A DNA stretch of 64,000 nt from Planctomycetota bacterium (GTDB lineage Bacteria > Planctomycetota > Phycisphaerae > Sedimentisphaerales > Anaerobacaceae), in NCBI GenBank assembly GCA_019456195.1, contig VRUK01000001.1, positions 62,001 to 126,000 of the forward strand, read 5' to 3'. Below are positions 35,331 through 42,807 of this stretch, piece after piece. The notes below the pieces were generated by a model that saw only the letters and a list, made by a program, of their open reading frames with translations, had not been told where the DNA came from and searched no databases. Position numbers and translations under genes: made by a program. Every line of letters begins with the position of its first letter. Position 1 is the first letter of the stretch.

Positions 35331-36188
35331 TCACAACATCATGAGATTTGGTATCGCACCGATATATCTTCTCGTGAATTGATCCAATTTCAACTTCTCA
35401 TTAATACTTCCTTCGCACATTGATACTCTGTATGTCATAGTTTCCAATCGCCGTTTGCCATCCGAGTCGATAATACGAATTTGATGATCATGGAGAATTA
35501 TCCCTATTACTCCCTTTCCATTTACAGCATTAGTGAGCTGATTATACTTATGATCAATTATTTCTTTCAATGTAGCTTCCCATAACTTACCAAAAGATGA
35601 ATCATCACCAGGTAAAGCAATTTCTAAATTTTGTGGATTGACTGCACGTGTTATTTCTACAACCACAATTCCGGGAAGACTGGAGTTTTGAATTTGTGAA
35701 GCTCCATCTCGAACACGCCGTACAAGTTTGTCCAAGTTTTTGATACGTTTTACGGCTATTGCAAATTCTTCGTCACAAACCTCACATACGACATCGGGTT
35801 CTTTAAATTTTGGATGCAAATCCCCCTTCTTACACACTGCAAAAACAAATAACTCTGCCTGAGTATCTCTTCCCGGACTATCAGGCATATCGTGTTGAGG
35901 TAATACTGAATCTCGGAGAGACTGCTTGACTTGCTGTTTGATTTGCTCTGTTTCAATCTCCGGACCAATTTGATCAAAAAAGAATTCAAGCAAGGTCAAA
36001 TCTCTCAGAGCCTCACGAGCAAAGTTAAAATCATGATCATTAACTCCTATGAAATCCCGCCAACTCCCATCCGGATTCTGCAGAGATTTACACATTGCAT
36101 CGAGTCTCGATTCTATAGTAATCTGTAATCCCAGAGATTCGATTGATTCAAGCACATATTTAGCTGCTTGATTAAGCGACCGTCCCAA
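35331..36188 (-). CDS. Unknown protein, possible degenerate PD-(D/E)XK nuclease fold
   Basis: The frame starts with TTG preceded by an AAAGGGA-like site and gives 285 residues of no family I know. A central segment looks like a PD-(D/E)XK core: E112 in AELFVFAV, P131-D132 in EPDVVCEV, then FAIAVKRIKN, where K147 fits the catalytic Lys but the expected acidic partner is Ala145, followed by VRRVRDGASQIQ, the conserved helix after the core. If the fold is right, it is probably inactive or uses another residue. No export signal. Cysteines at 134-138 (VCEVC) could bind metal. It is flanked by repeats and another unknown gene, typical of accessory DNA. Confidence 0.55.
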   Translation of the reverse strand: MGRSLNQAAKYVLESIESLGLQITIESRLDAMCKSLQNPDGSWRDFIGVNDHDFNFAREALRDLTLLEFFFDQIGPEIETEQIKQQVKQSLRDSVLPQHDMPDSPGRDTQAELFVFAVCKKGDLHPKFKEPDVVCEVCDEEFAIAVKRIKNLDKLVRRVRDGASQIQNSSLPGIVVVEITRAVNPQNLEIALPGDDSSFGKLWEATLKEIIDHKYNQLTNAVNGKGVIGIILHDHQIRIIDSDGKRRLETMTYRVSMCEGSINEKLKLDQFTRRYIGAIPNLMML

Positions 36189-36318
36189 ACTTTTTCCCTT
36201 TCTAGTATTTTAAGGATTAAAAGAATAATGCTAAATACCCTTTTTGGGAACAACCTTTATAAATCTTAGCGATGACCTATTCTTTCCAAAAAAGCTTTTT
36301 GTTCATATCTATATTTAC

Positions 36319-36888
36319 CTACTTCTGGAACATAGCTGATTCAATTTCAGGTCCAAGAACTATACGCCATTTAACTTCATCCGGGTTCGTTATCAATCCC
36401 TTAGTAGCAAGATTGTCAATTTGTTTTAGTTGTGCCAATTGCTGTTGTGCTTGCTGATTGAATTGAAGCATTTCCTGTCTTGCGTTAGCATCAATCTGTC
36501 GTAACATGGCCATGTGCTTATCCCTACCAAGATAGCGAGCGTTGCGATTTATAGTATCCCATGCAAGACCAAACTTTTGCTGTATGTTGTTCCTACCTTC
36601 ATTAAACTGTTCATTAAGCCATGCTTCCGGTGTATAACCAGAGGAACGTAATCCGGCGATTTGATCGTGCTCTTGTTTGTTGTCTGGAATTGTGTCTATA
36701 GACCTTTTGTAAGAAGTTATTGCCTCGTTGTCGGATTCTATCTTCACTAGTTGCTTGGGTACCACCGCCTCTATACTGTCAATGTCATTCGTCCCAGACT
36801 TAACTGCCCAGAAGCAAACTAAACACACAAGTACCACTAACTCTGTTTTCAAGAACCAATACTTTTTCCGACTAATAGGTTCACTCAT
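36319..36888 (-). CDS. Small single-pass membrane protein of unknown function
   Basis: The 189-residue protein has one hydrophobic helix near 16-30 (LVVLVCLVCFWAV) after a basic start, then a soluble part. Residues 95-175 are predicted coiled and Gln-rich (MLQFNQQAQQQLAQLKQID). I do not recognise it. It lies 130 bases upstream of the unknown gene at 35331 and on the same strand. The coding potential looks real from its length and composition, but no motif supports a role. Confidence 0.5.
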   Translation of the reverse strand: MSEPISRKKYWFLKTELVVLVCLVCFWAVKSGTNDIDSIEAVVPKQLVKIESDNEAITSYKRSIDTIPDNKQEHDQIAGLRSSGYTPEAWLNEQFNEGRNNIQQKFGLAWDTINRNARYLGRDKHMAMLRQIDANARQEMLQFNQQAQQQLAQLKQIDNLATKGLITNPDEVKWRIVLGPEIESAMFQK

Positions 36889-37439
36889 TTTGATTATTCT
36901 CTAACTAATACTGGTACAGTTTTTCGGGGTCAGGCCAATCACTTTCTTTAATAGTATTAGAATAGACGCGTAGCCAAGATTGTAATGTGCTTGTGTCATA
37001 TTCCCGCTTTCAATATATCGTCTATTTCTGTGAGTCATATAACTTTTTAAACTCTATAACATCCCGAAAATATATGGTTCTACAGAAACTGACCAGTAGC
37101 ACCCACTGAGCAAAGCCTGCTTCCATAGTAGGGACAATCCCGCATGGTTGCCCGAATATGTTACGAAATTGCCTTGATGTGTCGCTGTCGTTATCATTGT
37201 AGGGGCGGTTCGTGAACCGCCCTTGCGATTAACAATAATCCCATACAGGCATCGAGTATCTCTTGTCTCTTCGAAGCTCCAGTGAAGACGGAAGCCTCGA
37301 AAAACGAGCAATTGTCGACAAAAAACGCTAAAAAACCAACCCAATTCATCAAAAATCAACAAAATCAACCACAAACTTGCCCCGTACAGTTGCTTCTTTA
37401 ATTTTGATTTGTCATTTTGCTATTTACATTTTGACGTTT
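36889..37439. other. Intergenic region with REP-like palindromes
   Basis: About 550 bases without a gene. It contains a copy of the TAGGG..GGTTGCCC element (37128-37152) and a perfect-type copy GGGCGGTTCGTGAACCGCCC at 37203-37222. It leads directly into the 600-base element at 37440. Confidence 0.6.
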
Positions 37440-38042
37440 AATTTTTCGTTCAAAAACGCTCACTCTCAAAAACAAAAATAAAATATTTCCAAAATTTTTA
37501 TCTCCTTTTCCCACATCGAGTTACAAGAATCCAGCCTCGAAAATCGACACTTTTTTCGGTTCAAAAGTGCACACTCGTCTAATTATAGAGGGAGTTTTTT
37601 TTACTCCCTGAGTTTACTCGAGTTTATCCCCGGGTGCTGCTAACTTGGTGTGCAACAGGGGAAGCGCTGCTAACTTGACACGCAACAGGGGGCCTAAGCC
37701 CACAATATGAAATCTGAGATATGAAATCTAAATCATGAGCATCAATTATCCAACTTTAGTTCACTTTAGGCACATTAGTCACGTTAGGCACCCTTTCAAT
37801 TATAACATATTTCCGATACACCCTTTTTATGCAAAACAAAGCCAAAGTCAAGTACGCCAAAAACAACCTAAACGCTTATGTAACAGTGAGATACGTAAAA
37901 ATGGACAATTGGTTATTCAGACAAAACAAACCCAATTCAAAGCCAATAAAGCCAAAAACAAAGCCAATTCAAACCCAATTAAAGCCAATACAAACCCAAT
38001 TCAAAGCCAAAATCCTGTGAGAAAAACCCGAAGTTTGAGAAT
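37440..38042 (+). repeat. Element A: left copy of a 600-base inverted repeat pair
   Basis: This segment is related over its whole length to the reverse complement of 41995-42619. Shared landmarks in order: TCAAAAACGCTCACTCT; an A/T-rich block with AAAATTTTTATCTCC; GGTTCAAAAGTGCACACTCG; a GGGAGT..ACTCCC hairpin (37590-37608); two copies of a 30-base unit with GCTGCTAACTTG and CAACAGGGG; GGGCCTAAGCCCACAATATG; TTTCAATTATAACATAT; TATGCAAAACAAAGCCAA; a run of CCAATTCAAAGCCAA-like repeats; and a GAGAAAAACCCGAAG end. No transposase is inside. It looks like a non-autonomous mobile or repetitive element. Confidence 0.82.
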
Positions 38043-38211
38043 GTTTAGGTTGAATATTTGTTCCAATAAATTAAAATGGATTAACTTGTTAAAATACTGT
38101 TGGAGATTAGCGTTTTTCCCTTTGCATGTAAATATTTGTAAAAGACAGTTGCATACCCAAAATGGAGGAGAATGCAGCAGAACAGATAAAGTCACTTTTA
38201 GGAGTACCGAA

Positions 38212-39129
38212 ATGAACATCCGCAAAAACATTACCCGGCGTAATTTTATGGCGTCCGCCGCAGTAGCGGTTACAGCCTCAGCAGCAACCTCTACTGCAAA
38301 AGCGGCCGGCACATCAGGTAAGTTCAAACTCAAATATGCACCTACACTCGGAATGTTCAAACAGCACGCGGGTTCCGATCCCATCGATAACATAAAATTT
38401 ATGTCGGATCAGGGTTTCAGGGCGATTTTTGACAACGGCATGATGAGAAAGCCAAAAGATGTTGTGGACAAGATCGTCAGGGAACTGGACAGGCGTGATA
38501 TGGATTTGGGGCCGTTCGTACTCCAGGGCATTGGCGGAAAATCCTTCGTTTCAAAAGACAAAGAAATCCGCAAGAAAATCATAAAGACGGCCAAAGACGG
38601 CGTTGAATTCGCCAGGCGGGCCAATGCTAAATGGGCGCTGCTTGTCCCCGGAGCGTATGACGACGGCCTGGAGTGGGACTATCAGACGGCTAACGTGATT
38701 GACAATCTCAGGTATTGTGCTGAGATATGTGAGGAGTCCGGACTTGTAATCGTCCTCGAGCCTCTAAACGCATGGACAAACCATCCGGGCCTGTTCCTGA
38801 CCAAGATTCCGCAGGCTTACATGATATGCAGGGCGGTGAACAGTCCTTCGATTAAGATCGTCAATGACATTTATCACCAGCAAATAACCGAAGGCAACAT
38901 CATCCCGAATATCGATATGGCCTGGGATGAAATAGCCAGTTTCCATCTTGGCGATAATCCGGGGCGAAAGGAACCGACAACCGGAGAAATTAATTACAAA
39001 AATATTTTCAAACATCTCCATAAGAAAGGTTATCAAGGCGTATTATGTATGGAACATGGCAAAAGCAAACCGGGCAAGGAAGGCGAAAAAGCTGTTATTG
39101 AAGCCTATAGAGCTTGTGACAATTTCTAA
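38212..39129 (+). CDS. Tat-exported hydroxypyruvate isomerase-like TIM barrel
   Basis: The open frame begins at 37735 in the repeat element, but the gene starts at the ATG 38212, which follows AGGAG by 7 bases and opens a twin-arginine signal (TRRNFMASAAVAV). The 305-residue product has a barrel with LKYAPTLGMFKQHAG, MSDQGFRAIFDNGMM, GLVIVLEPLNAW with metal Glu, IKIVNDIYHQQITEGN with Asp and His, ASFHLGDNPGRKEPTTGEINY typical of hydroxypyruvate isomerases, and GVLCMEHGKSKPG with the closing Glu. Substrate unknown. It is followed after 73 bases by an exported oxidoreductase, and both lie within the block bounded by the inverted elements. Confidence 0.85.
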   Translation: MNIRKNITRRNFMASAAVAVTASAATSTAKAAGTSGKFKLKYAPTLGMFKQHAGSDPIDNIKFMSDQGFRAIFDNGMMRKPKDVVDKIVRELDRRDMDLGPFVLQGIGGKSFVSKDKEIRKKIIKTAKDGVEFARRANAKWALLVPGAYDDGLEWDYQTANVIDNLRYCAEICEESGLVIVLEPLNAWTNHPGLFLTKIPQAYMICRAVNSPSIKIVNDIYHQQITEGNIIPNIDMAWDEIASFHLGDNPGRKEPTTGEINYKNIFKHLHKKGYQGVLCMEHGKSKPGKEGEKAVIEAYRACDNF

Positions 39130-39202
39130 GCCGGTTGCTTCTGTAAAATATAGGGGGAGTGTGAACTAAATATGAAATCAATTTAGTTGAAAGGGTTTAT
39201 TG

Positions 39203-40492
39203 ATGAAGAAAATATCAAAATTAAGCACAAGTATTATTACACGAAGGGATTTTATCAAGACCTCGGCGGCCGGGGCGGCGACGGTTCTGGCCGGCAAAAA
39301 CGTCATATTTGCTGCACCAGCCGGAAGGAAGTTGCGCATCGCTCTGATTGGCTGTGGCGGTCGTGGTAATGGGGCTTTGGCAAACTGCCTGGATGCGGGC
39401 AAGCACATCGAAAATTTGGACCTGGAAGTCGTAGCGACGGCTGACTGGTTCAAGAATAAGGCTGAGGCGACCGGAAAAAAATATAATGTTCCGGCATCAA
39501 GATGCTTTGGCGGCGCAGAGGCTTATAAGGATCTGCTCCATACAAACGTTGATGTTGTGTTGATAGCTACGTCTCCGAATTTTCGGCCCGTGCATTTTGA
39601 AGCCGCCATCAAGGCAGGCAAAAACGTTTTTATGGAAAAACCTGTCGCTGTTGACCCGCCCGGAGGCCGCAGGATTATCGCCGCCGGTGAGCTGGCTAAG
39701 AGCATGGGCCTGGCGGTTGTAGCCGGAACACAGCGCCGTCACCAGGCAAGCTATCTGCGTACCCAGTATGCCATTGAGCGTGGAGCAATTGGAAAAATTG
39801 TTGGTGGTTGCGTCTGGTGGTGTGGTGGAGCGCTGTGGTACAGAACTCAGAATCCGAACGAGAGCGATGCGGACTACATGGTACGCAACTGGGTCAGCTT
39901 TACCGAGATGTCGGGTGACCACATCGTTGAGCAGCATGTCCACAACCTCGATGTTGCGAACTGGTATATCGGGCATCCCCCGGAAAACGCACTTGGCTTT
40001 GGTGGCCGTGCTCGTCGTAAGACCGGAGACCAGTTCGACTTTTTCAGTCTCGACCTGGATTATGGAGATGGAGTTCATATTCACAGCATGTGCCGCCAGA
40101 TTAACGGCACCGATGGCGGAGTCAAGGAGTTCTTCAGAGGTACGCAAGGACAGAGCATGGGCGGCGGTCGCCTAAAAGGAAGAGATATAAGCACGCCGGA
40201 CTTCCCCGAGCATAAGGGGCCGTACTGCCAGGAACATGTTGATCTGCTCAACAGCATTCTTAGGCAGGAGCCGCTTAACGAAGCCCGCAATGTTGCCGAA
40301 TCTACACTTACTGCGATTATGGGCCGGATTTCCGCCTATACAGGCAAAATGGTCAGATGGACGGACATCACTGAGAATAAAAAATCACCGTGGTACAATC
40401 TTACTATTAAACCGACCGCTGAAGAATTCGAAAAGGGAGAAGTTGAGGCTCCGCTGGATGATATCGCAGCGGTTCCGGGCCGAGATAAATGA
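39203..40492 (+). CDS. Tat-exported Gfo/Idh/MocA-family oxidoreductase
   Basis: The ATG at 39203 is preferred to a TTG one codon earlier. The 429 residues open with a twin-arginine signal (TRRDFIKTSAAGAATVLAG), then LRIALIGCGGRGNGALANC, VVLIATSPNFRPVHFEAAI, NVFMEKPVAVDPPGG with catalytic Lys, and MSGDHIVEQHVHNLDVANW with the second-domain His. GGGRLKGRDI and a C-terminal WYNLTIKPTAEEFEKG segment mark the exported planctomycetal subgroup. It probably works with the preceding exported isomerase outside the cytoplasm, with the nucleotide cofactor bound before export. Confidence 0.92.
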   Translation: MKKISKLSTSIITRRDFIKTSAAGAATVLAGKNVIFAAPAGRKLRIALIGCGGRGNGALANCLDAGKHIENLDLEVVATADWFKNKAEATGKKYNVPASRCFGGAEAYKDLLHTNVDVVLIATSPNFRPVHFEAAIKAGKNVFMEKPVAVDPPGGRRIIAAGELAKSMGLAVVAGTQRRHQASYLRTQYAIERGAIGKIVGGCVWWCGGALWYRTQNPNESDADYMVRNWVSFTEMSGDHIVEQHVHNLDVANWYIGHPPENALGFGGRARRKTGDQFDFFSLDLDYGDGVHIHSMCRQINGTDGGVKEFFRGTQGQSMGGGRLKGRDISTPDFPEHKGPYCQEHVDLLNSILRQEPLNEARNVAESTLTAIMGRISAYTGKMVRWTDITENKKSPWYNLTIKPTAEEFEKGEVEAPLDDIAAVPGRDK

Positions 40493-40567
40493 TGTAAATC
40501 CTGCACTGCCGATGAAACTGTTTCTGTCTGCCTCAGGGCGACAAAGCAGCGTTGTATTATTAGCAAA

Positions 40568-40597
40568 AAAAGTCGCGCTGTGACAGGCGCGACTTTT
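40568..40597 (+). terminator. Strong intrinsic terminator
   Basis: AAAAGTCGCGC (40568-40578) pairs perfectly with GCGCGACTTTT (40587-40597) around an 8-base loop. It lies 75 bases after the oxidoreductase stop and 63 bases from the end of the convergent SH3 gene, and can serve both strands. Confidence 0.88.
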
Positions 40598-40660
40598 ATA
40601 TTTTAAGTTTAAGATTTTACTCTCTGGAACTTCATGTATTATGAAGCGTTGGTGAGCAGA

Positions 40661-41878
40661 TTAGTCGACTTCCATTATTTTTGTAAAACGTATCAAAGCA
40701 CCCTTTGTCTGTCGATTCGGCTCTATTGTTCCAATGAGGCCGACTTTCTTGTTTATAAGCTTACTGATCTCAACCTGCGATATCGGGCCGCTCGGTAAAG
40801 CATAACATATCGTTTTGCCCGAATCGTTGACGATACGGTAGTGTCCGGGACCAAGGGTCGTGAAATTTTTAAGCTTGCCTACTACGGCAAAGTTTTCCAA
40901 CTTTTTATATTCTGCCAGTTTTGCAGTGCGGGTCTTAACTATCCGCTCCCTGATATTCTGCAATTGAACGTCCTGGAGCCGAACTTCTTTGTCTACTGCC
41001 AGAACTAATTCAAGGTCCTTTATCTGCTTAAGGACAAACTGGGCATAACGTGCAGCTTTGCCGGCTGTTTTGTTCTCGGCAATCTTCATGAGCGCCTTTT
41101 TTATGTCTATGTAGTTTTGTTTTTCTTTTGGTTTAATTCGCTCGGCCTGGACTTGTTTTTGCAAAGCACGATATTTTGCAAGCAATGTCTCAGGCGTGTC
41201 AGGCTCCGGAGCCACTACCTTAGGAACTTCCTTAGGCTTAGTTGTTGGTCGAACTGTCGTCGGTTTTACTATCGTCGGTTTCGCAGTCGTCGGTTTCGCA
41301 GTCGTCGGTTTAACAATTGATGGTGTGACAGTTGGTGTAGGCGTTTCAACAGGCTGGCCTGGGAGGGGTTTTGTGAAATTGATGCTTACCCAAAGATAGG
41401 CAAAAGATAGAGGGGCTATTTTATAATAATCGTCCTTCTGCTCGCCTAACAACTTAACTGTGTCGCCTCGGTTGAGCTTTCCCTGCAGGTACGTGGAATG
41501 TAACGGATTAACATGTTCTGACCCGGCATAGACACGGACTCTGTCACCGGTAACGGTACCAACGGTAGAATTGGCCGAGTCAATATTGACATATTGTATT
41601 GAAATCCAGGAGAAACTTCCTGGCGGTGGAACGATACGGGCCCAGCTAAATTGTTTGCCGATTACTTTTACTTTATCTCCCTGGCTTAGCTTGCTGCAGT
41701 CGTAAAAATTCGTACCGGGGCCGGAGCGGACATAAACATTATCTCCGGTTATCTCGGCCATATACGGAAAGGATAGAGTGCCGGCGGCGCCAGAGCTACT
41801 GGTAGCTGTCTGGGCAAAGCCGATGGACACTAAAGATGTTAAAATGATAATAACAAATAATTTCTTGTAAGATTGCAT
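40661..41878 (-). CDS. Secreted protein with bacterial SH3 domains and Pro/Thr-rich linker
   Basis: The frame is open to 42097, but the extra N-terminus (FKPNSNP and similar) is encoded by the repeat element. The gene starts at the ATG 41878, with GGAGATA upstream and a signal peptide (MQSYKKLFVIIILTSLVS, cleavage near GFA). The 405-residue product has an SH3_3-like domain (DNVYVRSGPGTNFYDCSKL), a second related one (DRVRVYAGSEH), a linker with repeated KPTTAKPTTAKP and KPTTVRPTTKP units, a coiled region (about 245-330), and a final beta-rich domain (HYRIVNDSGKTICYALPSG). SH3 modules of this kind bind cell-wall peptides. The linker DNA is visibly repetitive. Confidence 0.82.
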   Translation of the reverse strand: MQSYKKLFVIIILTSLVSIGFAQTATSSSGAAGTLSFPYMAEITGDNVYVRSGPGTNFYDCSKLSQGDKVKVIGKQFSWARIVPPPGSFSWISIQYVNIDSANSTVGTVTGDRVRVYAGSEHVNPLHSTYLQGKLNRGDTVKLLGEQKDDYYKIAPLSFAYLWVSINFTKPLPGQPVETPTPTVTPSIVKPTTAKPTTAKPTIVKPTTVRPTTKPKEVPKVVAPEPDTPETLLAKYRALQKQVQAERIKPKEKQNYIDIKKALMKIAENKTAGKAARYAQFVLKQIKDLELVLAVDKEVRLQDVQLQNIRERIVKTRTAKLAEYKKLENFAVVGKLKNFTTLGPGHYRIVNDSGKTICYALPSGPISQVEISKLINKKVGLIGTIEPNRQTKGALIRFTKIMEVD

Positions 41879-41994
41879 TTTTCTATCTCCCAAAAAACAG
41901 GTTCCTATACCCCAAATTAAGAAACAACTAAACCGCTGAATAACTCTTCGTTGCATCAAATTAGCAACCAACCGAGTAACTGTCAACTTTTTTA

Positions 41995-42619
41995 TTCTCA
42001 TACTTCGTGGTTTTCTCATAGGTTTCTCAGCACCAAATTTATTTAAAGTTGGGTTTGAATTGGGTTTGAATTGGGTTTGTTTTTCAACCCCCGCCAATCG
42101 CCTAAATTTACGTAACTCATATATAGATAAGTGTTTATGTTCTTTTTGTCATTTCTTAAATTGGCTTTGTTTTGCATAAAAGGGTGTACTGGGAATATGT
42201 TATAATTGAAAGAGTGCCTAAAGTGACTAAAGTGCCTAAAGTGAGCTAAAGTTGGGTGTTTCATATCTCTTATCTCATTCCGTCCACTGAAAGCCGGATA
42301 AAATTTCATATTGTGGGCTTAGGCCCCCTGTTATAGGCCAAGTGAGTAGTTCTTCCCCTGTTGCGAACCAAGTTAGCAGCACCTCCCCTGTTATGAGTCG
42401 AGTTAGCAGCTCTCGGGGATAAACTCAGGATAAACTCGGGTAAACTCAGGGAGTAAAAAAAAGCCTCCCTCTATAATTAGACGAGTGTGCACTTTTGAAC
42501 CGAAAAATCTGCTATATTTTTTGGCTCTTTGCTTGTAAGTCGTTGTTATTAAGGGAGATAAAAATTTTATAAATATTTTATTTTTGTTTTTTAGAGTGAG
42601 CGTTTTTGACTGAAAATTG
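41995..42619 (-). repeat. Element B: right copy of the 600-base inverted repeat pair
   Basis: Read on the minus strand this matches element A landmark by landmark. Differences are informative: it has three copies of the 30-base GCTGCTAACTYG unit instead of two, an extra GAGTTTATCC repeat, and fewer CCAATTCAAA-like units. It carries a frame for a small peptide (MQNKANLRND to KPNSNPIQTQ) that also exists in element A in diverged form. Its inner end abuts the leader region of the SH3 gene. Confidence 0.82.
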
Positions 42620-42632
42620 GGTGGATTTTAGC

Positions 42633-42659
42633 CACAGAGGGCACAGAGAACACAGAGGT
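42633..42659. repeat. Three tandem 9-base CACAGAG units
   Basis: CACAGAGGG, CACAGAGAA and CACAGAGGT follow each other directly. CACAGAG arrays of this kind recur between genes in many bacterial genomes. The array sits between element B and the GLUG-gene promoter. Confidence 0.8.
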
Positions 42660-42672
42660 TTTTCATTGATTA

Positions 42673-42701
42673 TTGACAAATTTCTTGAGATATGATATAT
42701 T
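42673..42701 (+). promoter_or_regulatory. Sigma70-like promoter of the GLUG gene
   Basis: TTGACA (42673-42678) and TATATT (42696-42701) are 17 bases apart, the ideal spacing. The gene starts about 100 bases downstream, after a leader with GGCAGGAGAATC as ribosome site. Confidence 0.75.
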
Positions 42702-42807
42702 ATTTCTTCAGAGAGACATCACTTGAGAATCATCATCTTCTTTTCTTGCGAGTTGCATAAAAGGCGGTAATCCAATAGCCCAAATATGAGGGCAGGAGAA
42801 TCAAAAA

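Noticed and set aside
37590-37700. CRISPR-like array in the 30-base units of elements A and B
   Set aside because: Only two or three units, no equal-length spacers, no cas genes; the variable part is only a few bases. It is a tandem repeat within a repeat element.
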